Shown here piece by piece: positions 11,637 to 23,101 of a DNA stretch of 64,000 nucleotides (positions within the stretch are counted from its first letter, which is position 1; each line of letters begins with the position of its first letter). The stretch lies in assembly GCA_025403435.1 (NCBI GenBank), contig CM046343.1, positions 33,204,930-33,268,929 of the forward strand. The letters are read 5' to 3'. Below the pieces are notes generated by a model that worked only from the letters and a program-made list of their open reading frames with translations, searched no databases and was not told the DNA's origin. Source of the DNA: Artocarpus heterophyllus. Lineage: Eukaryota > Streptophyta > Magnoliopsida > Rosales > Moraceae. Position numbers and translations under genes: made by a program.

Positions 11637-13074
11637 TGACTTTGACCGAGAGTAGATTCGGTCATTTATGTATATATATGTGTGTGTGTTGTGTGGGGAA
11701 AGCGTGAAACAGTTTCACGGCTTTCCTTTTTTTTTATTTTTTTATTTTTATTTTTAAATATTATATTAATATATATATATATTAATATATTATAAAAACT
11801 TATATGTATAAAAAGATTTGGTTCAAAATCATATATATATATATAAAACTCGATTAAAAAATAAATCACATTTATTTAAGAATAGATTTTAACAATAATC
11901 AATTAATTAACTAATGCTCAGTTAAATGTGATAACATTTATCACATTACATTATGTGTCACAGAAAACATTTTTCTGTGTCACGTTAATAATTCAAGTGT
12001 GAAAAATTAATTCACAATTCAAAAATTTTGAATTAAACATGTATAATTCATTCAATACAAAAATCCAATATAGTGTTACAGAGGTGGTATTGGGGACCTA
12101 TGGACCTATAACCCAAGCTCCAATAAATTTGACATTTAATCAAACTCTTTAATTAATGTGCCAAATTTATTAGTTTCAGTGTTACTCCACTAAAAAACTG
12201 AAACTGAACTCTTGAGATTATAGTGAAATTACTCAAAGAAAATTAACGAGTAGTCCATTGATATAATCATTACATATAAGTCAGTCATCCATAAATAGTT
12301 CATAATAAGAGCTAGGTTCAATTTCCGTTCACCTCTCTTATTACCTCTTTATCCTTGAGTTCCAATAATTCTCTAATAACAATTAATTCATAATCTTATT
12401 ATGAACGAGCGCTCTATTGTTCAAACCTTGAATTATCACTCAAGAGAACTATTTTTCTAACTTCCATAGGGAAGGAATGGATTCCATATCTGTATAATAT
12501 TATTCCCAGCCATTTATTACTTTATATTTCCAAGATGCTAAGTTACAATCTGTGCTTAGACAAATCTTACCATGCAAGTCAAAAAACATAATGTAATAAA
12601 TAGGAGTCTAATAAATACTCAGGATTAAGACTGTCAAATATATGATCATCATAGTGATAAATTTGAATACTCTATTTGTAACGGATGATTATTAGAGATT
12701 CATAATTTATCTGGTCCAGTCCTATATAATCTCATTATATAAAGTACCTCCAACCCAATGTCTCTACATTAATAGTCTGGATAATGACTATTTCATTTTA
12801 GATGAGATTGGACCGTACTTGTAATCTTTAATTAAAGATCCCAAACTTTAATTAATTATTACGGACTATTTAGATTATTATCTATAAATTTTATCCCCAA
12901 GCAAATAACACTTATATGCTAAATTTATAGTCACATAAATAATCATGGAATTTTCTTGATGTTTATAAATGTATTCATAATACATTTAATCAACCAAAAT
13001 AATAATAAATGCCATTTTATTTATTTATTAACAATATGTACAATGTCACAGCTTTTAGGGCACCAAACCCAACA
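11061..13074 (-). repeat. E1 left LTR (3' LTR in element sense)
   Basis: 2,014 bp, TGTTGG...CCAACA, a near copy of 18267-20286. A minus-strand TATA box (TTATAAAAAG) lies at about 11440-11449. Upstream of it, at higher coordinates, are several inverted repeats: CCGAAT/ATTCGG at 11521-11536, GACCGA/TCGGTC at 11644-11663, a GTGAAA/TTTCAC hairpin with flanking GGAAAGC at 11697-11725, and CACAGAAAA/TTTTCTGTG at 11959-11980. Confidence 0.92.
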
Positions 13075-13085
13075 ATCTCCCACTT
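13075..13085 (-). other. E1 polypurine tract
   Basis: AAGTGGGAGAT on the minus strand, directly next to the LTR. This is the expected site for plus-strand DNA priming. Confidence 0.8.
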
Positions 13086-13137
13086 GCCCTAAAGCAGGTG
13101 AGACATGTCTTTAAGACCTAAGCCTTCCAAGTGTCCC

Positions 13138-14290
13138 TCAAAGCTCTTTGCCTGATTGAAAATCAGAATCAGTGTCTCCAATGGGAATCAAATTCTCACC
13201 AGAATAAACTAGCATATAGTTTCTCGTTCTCCTAAGATACTTGAGAATATGTTTAACCGCTACCCAATGATCTAATCCTGGGTTGGATTGATACCGACTG
13301 ACTATACCCACCGCATAGCAAATGTCAGGTCTTGTACACAACATGGCATACATTAGACTTCCTACTGCAGATGCATAGGGTACCCGTCTCATATTTTCTT
13401 CTTCTTGAGGTGTCTTAGGACACTGCTCTTTTGAAAGATAAACTCCATAACGTGTAGGCAAATTACCTTTCTTGGAGTTTTGCATCGAAAATCTGGTAAG
13501 CACCTTATCGATATACGATGCCTGAGACAGCGCCAACAGTTTGTTCTTGCGATCTCTTATGAGTTGAATTCCAAGAACATAACTTGCTTCTCCTAAATCT
13601 TTCATTTGGAAATTGCTGGCGAGCCATTTCTTTACTTCAGATAATACTCCTACATCATTCCCAATGAGTAGGATATCATCTACATAAAGAACCAAGAAGA
13701 CCACCTTCTTTTCTTTGATGTACTTGTAAACACAAGGTTCATCAATATTTTGATTGAAACCATAAGATTTGATCGCTTCATCAAATCTCAAGTTCCAAGA
13801 TCTTGAAGCTTGCTTAAGTCCCTAAATGGACCTTTGTAACTTGCAAACTTTTTGCTCTTGACCTTTTATCACAAACCCTTCTAGTTGCACTATACAGATG
13901 CTTTCCTCAAGATAGCCATTTTAAAGGCAGTCTTGACATCCATTTGTCATATCTCGTAATCAGCACATGCAACACTGAATAAAAGAATCCGAATGGATTT
14001 AAGCATAGCTATGGGCAAGAAAGTTTCTTCATATCAACTTCCTCCTTTAGGGTATAACTTTTTACCACAAGCCTAGCTTTGAAAGTCTCAACTTTCCTAT
14101 CCATTCCTCTTTTCTTCTTGTAGATCCATTTGCACCCTATGGGTTTTATCCCTTTGGTTAGATTTACTAGTTCCCATATTGAATTGGAGTACATGGACTC
14201 CATTTCAAGGTTCATAGCCTCCAGCCATTTTTCCTTCTCAGAAACTTCCATTGCATCACTATATGTCAATGGATCATCCTCACCATTATT
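13138..14290 (-). pseudogene. E1 reverse transcriptase remnant, RNase H deleted
   Basis: Two frames carry the reverse transcriptase. 14009-14269 has the N-terminal part ([17 protein letters not shown]). 13138-13791 has the palm with YVDDILL near 13672-13692 and the later [14 protein letters not shown] and TRPDI motifs. Between them the frame is lost by frameshifts and stops. After the DTDSDFQS motif, where copia RNase H should begin, the sequence jumps at about 13152 to the last residues of the polyprotein, which resemble the FE-HLEGLGL end of related elements and run out of frame. Compared with E2 roughly 400 bp of RNase H is missing. I describe the break only. Confidence 0.85.
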
Positions 14291-14551
14291 AGAGATAGCA
14301 ACTTTTGCTTCTCCAATTTCCCTCTAGCGAGCAGGTGGTCTAATAACCATCCCATTATGTCGAGGTGGTATGACATTCTGATTGGAAGATGTGGTCTCCT
14401 CATTTTGTCCTTCGACAATGGTTATCGATTGTGGTCTGATCTGATCAGAAAATAACTCTTCAAGTACAATTTTGCTACGAGGTTTATAGTTTGTTATATA
14501 ATCATTCTCGATAAAAGTGGCATTTGTCGATTCAAATACCTTCTTTTCTTG

Positions 14552-16225
14552 TTAACTATAAAACAAACCTCCCCTCGTTCCCTTTGGGTATCCCACAAAT
14601 AAGCATACTTCAGAACGTGGTTCCAACTTCCCAATCTTACCTTTCAGCACATGTGCTGGACACCCCCATATATAGATATGTCGCATACTAGGTTTGCGAC
14701 CATTCCATAACACTAGAGGTGTTTTTGAAATAGACTTAGATGGAACTATGTTTAGAAGATATACTGCAGTTTGTAGTGCATATCCCCAAAATGAAGTGGG
14801 TAATGATGAGTAGCTAAGCATGGATCTCACCATATCAAGCAACGTTCTATTTCTTCTCTCTGCAACACCATTTTGTTGTGGTGTTCCAGGTGCGGTGAGT
14901 TGTGATAGAATACCATGTTCTATCATATAATCCTTGAATTCAGTATCAAGGTATTCTCCTCCTCGATCAGATCGAAGACTCTTCACCGTATTTCCTAATT
15001 GCTTTTCAGCTTCCGCTGGGAATTCTTTGAACTTTCCAAAAGTTTCAGATTTCCTTTGCATTAGGTATATGTAACCATACCTTGAATAATCGTCAATAAA
15101 TGTGACGAAATATTCATAACCACCACGGGCTTGTACATTCATTGGACCACAGACGTCTGAATGTATTAGCTCAAGTGGTTCCTTGGCCCTTTCGCCTTTT
15201 GCAGAGAAAGGCCTCTTAGTCATTTTACCTTCAAGACAAGATTCACAAACTGGTAGAAAACTAACTTTTAGCTCTTTTAAAGGACCTTCCTTTACCAGTC
15301 TGTTAATTCTGTCAAGGTTGACATGACCTAATCTAAGGTGCCATAGGTATGTTTCATTATTAGAAAAAATCTTTTGCTTCTTGGGTTTAGGTTGTTCAAC
15401 TTTGAACATTTCGGTATTGAGCAGTGCTTTTTCGTTGGGTCTTAAGGTGTAAAGCCCATTTTCCAGATGCGCAGAACAAATATCCAAACTATTTCTAGAA
15501 ATATTAACATAATTATTATTAAAAGAAACATTAAACATTTGTTCAAACAACCTGGAAACAGAAATCAAATTTCTACGAAAACAAGGAATGTAATAAACAT
15601 TGTCTAAAATTAAAAACTTATTTCTAAAATAAAGTTTAACAACTTCCACTGCTCTTGCCGAAACAACCTCTCCCGTTCCCACTCTCATCGTTTGTTCCCC
15701 GTCGGCAAGCTCCCTTGAAGAACTAAGCATCTGCAAAGAAGAACAAACATGGTTAGTTGCCCCTGAATCAATTATCCAAGGTGAAGTATCATCTTCAACT
15801 AAACAAGCTTCTAAAACGAGTAAATCTGATTTACCGTTGTTCTTCTTTTCTTTGAGCTCCTGAAGATACTTCTTGCAGTTTCTCTTCCAGTGCCCAACTA
15901 CGCCGCAGTGGAAACATTTTCCTTTAGGCTTCTTTTGGTTGGAGCTCCTTTTGTTGTTATTGCTTTTGTTCTTCTTAGGTTGCCCTCCAGTCTTAGACTT
16001 ACCACTTCCTTCAGTCCCCTTCCCCTTCTTATTCTTTTGGGCAGAAGAGGAAGGTTGAGCTTCTGCAACATTTGCCTCAGCTTCTTTAGTCTTTTCTTTC
16101 GAAATAGACTCGAAGGTTTGAAGCTCATTAAGCAACTCAATCATGTTATATTTCAGCTTGTTCATGAAATAGTTGCTTTTGAACTGAAAGAACGCAGGGG
16201 AGAGGGTTTCTAAAATCATCCCCAC
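14552..16225 (-). pseudogene. E1 gag C-terminus, protease and integrase
   Basis: An open frame of 557 codons in phase with the upstream gag part, separated from it only by the TAG at 16226-16228. In order it has a CCHC zinc knuckle (CFHCGVVGHWKRNC, about 15877-15920), the aspartic protease motif DSGATNHV (about 15745-15781), the integrase zinc-binding HLRLGHVN...CESC region (about 15236-15350) and the DDE core, with HSDVCGPM, DDYSRYGY and [14 protein letters not shown]. The frame ends at a stop before reverse transcriptase. These parts would form virus-like particles, cleave the polyprotein and insert the cDNA in a working element. Confidence 0.9.
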
Positions 16226-16687
16226 CTATGTGGCTTCATCTATCATAGCCCCGTTGACCTCGGCCTCATGGAGATAGTTAACCATGTTGAGAACATGTTC
16301 TCTGACCGAAATCCCTGCCTTCATTTTTGCATTCATTACTGCCTTAACGGCTTCGTGGCGTGCCTTTTCAGAAGGTTTACCAAACATATCTTGCAGAGAC
16401 TGCATTATCTCATAAGCGGTCTCCATGCTTTCGTGCTTCATCCTAAGCACGTCAGACATCCCAGCTAAAAGAAAACAGCGGGCCTTGTTGTTTGCCTGAA
16501 TCCAACGATCATATGCTTCCCGTACATTACGAGGAGCATTAGCAGCAGGCTCTGGAGGACATTCCTCCGTTAGGACAAACTTGTAACTTTCGTAAATTAG
16601 TACAATGTTCATATTACTCTTCCACTTGACAAAATTATCTCCGGTTAATTTTTCAGTTGAGAGAATGGCGATGATTGGATTAGACAT
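16226..16687 (-). pseudogene. E1 gag N-terminal part
   Basis: The sequence starts at the ATG at 16687 and opens MSNPIIAILSTEKLTGDNF, then WKSNMNIVL, typical of copia Gag with the UBN2-like capsid region. It ends in a TAG at 16226-16228 at a position where E2 has a Gln codon, so a CAG to TAG change is the simplest explanation. Confidence 0.85.
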
Positions 16688-16826
16688 TGTTGCTGTAATA
16701 AATAAATAAAATAGCATAAATTAAAATGGTTGTATAAACATCATAAATATATATTTTGGAATAGTAAACGTGATGCATGATGCATATGAAAAATACAAAA
16801 AATATTTTACTAATTCCATGATTATT

Positions 16827-17147
16827 CAATTTTAATAAATAAAGTGCCACCGTAGGGTAGGTCAAATTATTTATGAATTGAATTGAGACATTCTCAATTA
16901 ATAAATATATACAAAATATCTCATATTTTCTATATTTATTAATAACCGTTTATTTTGGTCAAGATATAATTAACAATTTAATTATGTCTTTATAAGTATA
17001 ACCCACTATTTTAGATTTTAACAACTTAACTCAAAATTGCCGCCGTAGGGTAGGTCAATTTTGAAATACATTATAAAATCCTATCTCAAGGAAGCCAACC
17101 TTGATATTGATTTAAATGGACACCTTCCGTAGGGAGGACGAAATCAA
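16827..17147 (-). other. E1 leader stem-loop array with CCGTAGGG loops
   Basis: Coordinates are on the plus strand. Stems: ATAAATAA 16835-16842 with TTATTTAT 16867-16874, extended by CAATT/AATTG; AATTGAG 16881-16887 with CTCAATT 16893-16899; TTAATAAATATA 16898-16909 with TATATTTATTAA 16931-16942; ATAATTAA 16966-16973 with TTAATTAT 16978-16985; TCAAAATTG 17031-17039 with CAATTTTGA 17056-17064; TTGATTT 17107-17113 with AAATCAA 17141-17147. Three of the loops hold CCGTAGGG, at 16850, 17043 and 17127. The array lies in the untranslated leader, 140-460 nt upstream of the gag ATG. Confidence 0.7.
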
Positions 17148-17220
17148 AGCGTCGCGAGGCGCCACCTAAATCTCACGGTGTTGTACTAATAGTGGAGACC
17201 GCAGGTTATATTGTCATATT

Positions 17221-17235
17221 ACCTTCTCCCACTCA
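17221..17235 (-). other. E1 internal polypurine-like motif in leader
   Basis: Minus strand TGAGTGGGAGAAGGT, 534 nt upstream of the gag ATG. It shares the AGTGGGAGA core with the E1 3' polypurine tract and recurs at the same distance in E2. Confidence 0.55.
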
Positions 17236-18252
17236 TTATTTTAGAAGATGTGTTTTATCTTATAAAACATCATATGTTTCATAATTCTAGTAGTTAAAAA
17301 TAATTTTTAATTACTAGATTATATTATGTGTTAATAGAATCTCATTCTATTTACACTTAAATAAATTACCAGATTTTCTAAAAATCTAAATTTATTACGA
17401 ATTGTCTAAGTTACCAAATATTAAACAATTTAAAATTAGATAACTTAGAATTAATGTGAATTTTATCAAGTCTTAACTGTTAAAACTAAATTCACATTAT
17501 TTGGTTGATTAATAAATTAAGTTTCTATAAAACCAACCCAATTAATTTAATCTTATTAAATTAATGCTAACACATATTAATTCATTTTATAAACTCCTTT
17601 ATAAAAATAATATGCTAAGCGTATGCATGTCATGTTACAATAACTATAAGTGGGCACTTTCCTAGATGACATGTTATCATGCATGAACATGTTATCACAA
17701 TCATCATATGAAAATAAAAATAAAAATAAACAATGAATTTTTGACCGGATCCTTTTGGATAATTAAAATTACAACCCAAAAAAAAATAAAAAAAAATAAA
17801 ATTACAGGGGTCTTCTTGTAATTTATACATTATTCCCTGCTCCAATTTTGCAGTCTTCATCAAGTGGTTTATTGTGCAACAATTTGCTGGATTACCTTTG
17901 AAATCTGATAGGCCCACAGTTCTCAACTGGGCCAAAAATCCAATGGACATCTTTTTCTTCATCGCTCTACGTGTAGCAAGTGAAAGAGAGGAGAGAAGAA
18001 AAAATAATAATAATAAATTACAAAAAGCCTATACCCCTTATGGGTTTACACAGATTGATCTAATCAAACTGAAAATAAAATTATTAATCCAAAAGGACCA
18101 TATAATTAACGACCAAAAATCCTTTCATTAAACAACCATTCATCACATGAATAAAAATTAACAAAGATGCAAAGTGCCCACAAACATGCATCAAAAACAT
18201 GATATCATCAAAATAAAATCATGTTTAATTAAAATTATATATGCTATAACCC
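17236..18252 (-). other. E1 leader, remaining part
   Basis: Untranslated AT-rich DNA between the polypurine-like motif and the primer-binding site. No coding sequence is supported. Confidence 0.5.
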
Positions 18253-18264
18253 GCTCTGATACCA
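18253..18264 (-). other. E1 primer-binding site
   Basis: TGGTATCAGAGC on the minus strand, two bases from the LTR. It matches the initiator tRNA-Met 3' end used by many copia elements. Confidence 0.85.
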
Positions 18265-18266
18265 TT

Positions 18267-18810
18267 TGTTGGAATTAAAACATGAAATGCAGCGGAAGGA
18301 ACGGATCGTTGACAAACAAAAATTTTCTGAAAACTTTGTTTTATCGGGAATAGATATATAATTTTAATTACAGAAAGCTTTAGGAATTTTTTACTAACAT
18401 TTTGAAGACTATCAGGGTATCCTAGCTTTCCTCTTTGACACCACGATCTTCCAAACCAGGCCTCCACACCAATGGAAAGACGAGTGGGCGTCAAACTGCA
18501 AGAATGAATTATCCTCACACTTTTCTGAATCTGCTATGTACTCAACACATGAGATAGCAGACCTTTTTCTTTAGAGAAGAACTCTCAGTTTTTCTCTCTA
18601 AAAATTATGTGAATAAAAATTACTGAGATAACTGTTATCTCTTCCTTTTTATAACTGAGCTATTAGTAATTTTTCTTTCCCTTTCTTTTCCTTTCCTTTT
18701 TCTTCTTTTCTTTTTCGTTTGTATCCCCGAATCCTTATTCGGATTCCACACACATATGCACATGTATATATATATATAAGGAACGGTGAAGAAAAAAGAA
18801 ACTTGCCTTT

Positions 18811-18842
<32 letters not shown>

Positions 18843-20286
18843 TTTTGACTTTGACCGAGAGTAGATTCGGTCATTTATGTATATATATATGTGTCTGTTG
18901 TGTGGGGAAAGCGTGAAACAGTTTCACGGCTTTCCCTTTTTTTTTTATTTTTTTTATTTTTTATTTTTAAATATTATATTAATATATATATATTAATATA
19001 TTATAAAAACTTATATGTATAAAAAGATTTGGTTCAAAACCATATATATATATATAAAACTCGATTCAAAAATAAATCACATTTATTTAAGAATAGATTT
19101 TAACAATAATCAATTAATTAACTAATGCTCAGTTAAATGTGATAACATTTATCACATTACATTATGTGTCACAGAAAATATTTTTCTGTGTCACGTTAAT
19201 AATTCAAGTGTGAAAAATTAATTCAGAATTCAAAAATTCTGAATTAAACATGTATAATTCATTCAATGCAAAAATCCAATATAGTGTTACAGAGGTGGTA
19301 TTGGGGACCTATGGACCTATAACCCAAGCTCCAATAAATTTGACATTTAATCAAACTCTTTAATTAATGTGCCAAATTTATTAGTTTCAGTGTTACTCCA
19401 CTAAAAAACTGAAACTGAACTCTTGAGATTATAGTGAAATTACTCAAAGAAAATTAACGAGTAGTCCATTGATATAATCATTACATATAAGTCAGTCCTC
19501 CATAAATAGTTCATAATAAGAGCTAGGTTCAATTTCCGTTCACCTCTCTTATTACCTCTTTATCCTTGAGTTCCAATAATTCTCTAATAAAGAATTAATT
19601 CATAATCTTATTATGAACGAGAGCTCTATTGTTCAAACCTTGAATTATCACTCAAGAGAACTATTTTTCTAACTTCCATAGGGAAGGAATGGATTCCATA
19701 TCTGTATAATATTATTCCCAGCCATTTATTACTTTATGTTTCCAAGATGCTAAGTTACAATCTGTGCTTAGACAAATCTTACCATGCAAGTCAAAAAACA
19801 TAATGTAATAAATAGGAGTCTAATAAATACTCAGGATTAAGACTGTCAAATATATGATCATCATAGTGATAAATTTGAATACTCTATTTGTAATGGATGA
19901 TTATTAGAGATTCATAATTTATCTGGTCCAGTCCTATATAATCTCATTATATAAAGTACCTCCAACCCAATGTCTCTACATTAATAGTCTGGATAATAAC
20001 TATTTCATTTTAGATGAGATTGGACCGTACTTGTAATCTTTAATTAAAGATCCCAAACTTTAATTAATTATTACGGACTATTTAGATTATTATCTATAAA
20101 TTTTATCCCCAAGCAAATAACACTTATATGCTAAATTTATAGTCACATAAATAATCATGGAATTTTCTTGATGTTTATAAATGTATTCATAATACATTTA
20201 ATCAACCAAAATAATAATAAATGCCATTTTATTTATTTATTAACAATATGTACAATGTCACAGCTTTTAGGGCACCAAACCCAACA
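18267..20286 (-). repeat. E1 right LTR (5' LTR in element sense)
   Basis: 2,020 bp, near copy of 11061-13074, including the TATA box and hairpins. The length difference comes mainly from T-runs and TA-runs. Confidence 0.92.
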
Positions 20287-20577
20287 GCAACAACATAATA
20301 ATCTTTTATTTATCACTTATCTAAAGGACAAGTCAAACATAAAAATCGACTACAATCTTCTTTCTCTAGAGGACAATCCAGTACTGCTTTCAGTCTACCT
20401 CTCTCCATATTGAGTTTTGATCTTGACCTCTCTTTTTCCAAAGTAAACAAACAAACATCCCAATTGCTATATGGGATATTCACACTAGCGCTATAAAAAG
20501 ACATGAAAAGTCTTGAAATAAACAATCTGATGCAGACTTTCTGAAGGCATTAATACATATAATACCTTTATTATCAT

Positions 20578-23027
20578 TTAAAACGTAACAGATATTGAGC
20601 TTCTAACACTATGCTCAGAAGAAACCCACCTCAAAAATTTTTGCCCAAATGCCTCTCCACCACCGTTCTTTCTTCTATAATCTCCCATTAGGCTAAATGT
20701 CACATTGTAAGTTGCTTTCTGCTTCACTTCAGTGAATGTGATCGCATCAGAAATGACCTTGACACTAACCCCTCTTGGAGGGAGAACTTTCACTTTATAA
20801 CTTGAATTAGGTGGACCCGCATTAGTCACAGTCCTTGTATATATCTGAGGGCTAGGACCAAACACAATTGAAAATGAAGGGTAGTTCAGTTGTGCCTTAG
20901 GTATGCTTTTCACGTCCAAGCAATTCACTTTTCTCTGTGTTAAGACTTGAACTTCTTTGTATGTGTAGTTTAAACCACACAAATAAGGAATATAATCATA
21001 TGGTTGGATGTCATAAACTAGACTAGGGTCATTTGCTTTTGTCTGGTTGACATGGCCTGAGCCGGTGGCAAACAGGTTAGCTGGACGAGAGGTGTGATCA
21101 AGAATTAGGATTCCTTGAACATTCTTCGCGTTGGCAGTTGTCATGATTGCAGACTTGATGGCGGCAGGAGACCAATCCGGGTGCGAGTTCTTGAGCAAGG
21201 CCGCAATGCCACTTAAGTGAGGACAAGCCATCGATGTTCCTGTTATAATAGATTAGGAATTTATGAATAATGACATAATGTTTTCCTTGAAGGAGGCAAA
21301 CTAAGAAGCTTCCTATTCTCATAAGACATAATTAAAAAAAGAAACTTTACAAAAGTGAGAAACTACAAACATAAAGGTACTTGTGCTGACATGAAAAACT
21401 GATTATGGATTTGTGTTTTTGTCAATAGGGAATGACCATGAGGCTAGAATATTCACTCCCGCTCCAAGAATGTCGAGTTTGAGAATCCCAGGAATCGCCA
21501 AATTTGGCCCTCTTGATGAAAAGGAAAGCACCCTTGGAGCAGAAGAGGATTGCCCAATTATTGTCCCTCTAAATGAAATGGTTGCCATTGGTTTTGAGGT
21601 TGAGTTAATTTAGGCTTTGATTCTTGACCCTGCAGAGTAACTCATATGTGTGGCAGGGAGGACATGAAGATCAGCTATGGTACTAAACCCGTCGAATGCT
21701 TCGTTCATTGTGATCATGGCTAGAGTGCCGACTTTCTTCACTTCTTCACCTCCATAAACCCCTGTTGCCCTGCCTGCCCCTTGGCAAAGCACAATCTTCC
21801 CTCTCACACCTACTCTTTGAAGTGTCTGCGGGTCACAGAAACCAGAGTAAACAAGAGGGAGTAACTTGGGCTTGAAGTCGCCGGGCTTGAAGAGAGATTC
21901 ACCAAAGTACTCCTGGCAATTTCCGAGCTTGGCAACAGCCCAAATGCTTCAATCAATTGTGCTGGCACCAACTGTAAGAACCCAAGGTGTGGTGCCCGAA
22001 CAGAACTGTTGAAATGACCAACATTCCCTGCAGAGCAGCTCACAAAAATCCCGTGCTGGACAGCCCAGAAAGGTGCTATTTGTACCGCATCTTGGAGGAA
22101 AGATTGCTTGGGGAATGCTCCAAGGGACAAAGAAAGCACATCAACACCATCTTTAATGGCTAAATCCATGGCTGCTAGTACCGCACTTTCAGGACAACCA
22201 CCTTGTGAGCACACTTTGTAAACAGCCAAGTGAGCCAAAGGTGCCAATGCAGAGACAGTTCCGTTGGCATTGCCGAGGATATTGGCTCCTCTTACAAAAT
22301 TCCTTGCAGCCATGCTCGACGTGAGCGTCCCATGTCCTTCTTCATCTAACGATGATGGAACAAGTCCTCCTTCTTTGGTCGATGTTTTTATCAAGTTTCT
22401 GGCCCCAATGAGCTTGTTGTTGCACCTCCCCACCCCGAATTTGCATTTCCCTTTCCGCCTCCTCAGTGGTGGAGGCATTCCCTCATCGCTGTACGATTGA
22501 TGCTGTGGCCACACCCTGGTGTCCAACACTCCGATTATCATGCCCTTTCCCAAGTTTGAGTCTTTCCAAAGTCCCTCACCTTGAGAAAGGCCCAAGAATT
22601 TTGGAGTTCTAGTCGTGTGAAGAAGCAATGTGTTCTCTTGAATGATTGACACAACACCCTCCTTCACTCTCATGTCTTCCGCCTCCGTTACCGTCAGCCT
22701 TGCAGCAAATCCCGAGATCACGTGTCAGTGCATATGAACCATGCGTGACTGCTTCCTTGCTCTTGCAATTTTTAACGGCTAGGAAGAGTGGTACCATCAG
22801 TGTAAGGCTCTTAGTCTTGTTGAAGCCAAATGAGGTGGCTTTTGGAGATAGACAATACAAGTCTCTAAACTTGTCTCTTCCATGTTCATTTCCTCTAGTG
22901 ATTCTATGACATTATTGCTTCCTTTTGTTGGGAAAACACACAACAATGAAAAGATGAAAGCAAAAAGGAAAAGGGTTTTCATCAATGGCTTTAGTAATAG
23001 TATTCCACTATTGCTAATCTTTTCCAT
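20578..23027 (-). pseudogene. Subtilase pseudogene, copy B
   Basis: All parts of a subtilase are recognisable on the minus strand but not in one frame. The signal peptide starts at the ATG at 23027. The propeptide has a stop at 22725-22727 and a frameshift near 22800. The catalytic region at 21810-22721 keeps the Asp (as LDTRVW, where the family has LDTGIW), the His (as GHGTLT) and SAGN. A frameshift follows near 22000, with a TGA at 21949-21951, a TAA at 21610-21612 and a TAA at 21403-21405. The C-terminal frame 20578-21231 starts at the active-site Ser ([11 protein letters not shown]). A 141-bp segment, 21240-21380, interrupts the gene just before that Ser and begins GT and ends AG on the minus strand, so it may be an intron or an insertion. 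With at least four stops and two frameshifts it cannot make a protease. It lies between intact copies A and C in the same orientation. Confidence 0.9.
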
Positions 23028-23092
23028 TTTTTTTTATAGGAGCTAATTTTTTTGTTACTGCTTTCGTATGTTTTTTGCTTCACTTCAATTGT

Positions 23093-23101
23093 GTATATAT
23101 A
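23093..23101 (-). promoter_or_regulatory. TATA box of subtilase pseudogene B
   Basis: TATATATA on the minus strand, 66 nt upstream of the former ATG. It matches the spacing in copies A and C. Confidence 0.45.

Larger units (their letters stand above)
11056..20291 (-). mobile_element. E1: Ty1/copia LTR retrotransposon with 5-bp target duplication
   Basis: The element runs 11061-20286 and is flanked by GCAAC at 11056-11060 and 20287-20291. The LTRs are 11061-13074 and 18267-20286, with ends TGTTGG and CAACA. Coding is on the minus strand: the primer-binding site lies beside the right LTR and the polypurine tract beside the left LTR. Order on the minus strand is LTR, PBS, 1.6-kb leader, gag, protease, integrase, reverse transcriptase, LTR, which is the copia order. 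The polyprotein is broken by a nonsense codon and frameshifts, and RNase H is missing, so it cannot move on its own. By eye the LTRs differ at a few dozen sites, many in homopolymers. It inserted about 290 bp downstream of the subtilase B stop. Confidence 0.93.

Noticed and set aside
11429..11665. Lys/Arg-rich open frame inside the E1 LTR, repeated at 18635-18874
   Set aside because: It is the complement of T-rich LTR sequence and exists twice only because the LTR does. It has no start context or family.
16226..16228. Programmed stop between gag and the rest in E1
   Set aside because: The TAG falls inside Gag, well before the zinc knuckle, and E2 has a Gln codon there. Plain mutation is simpler.
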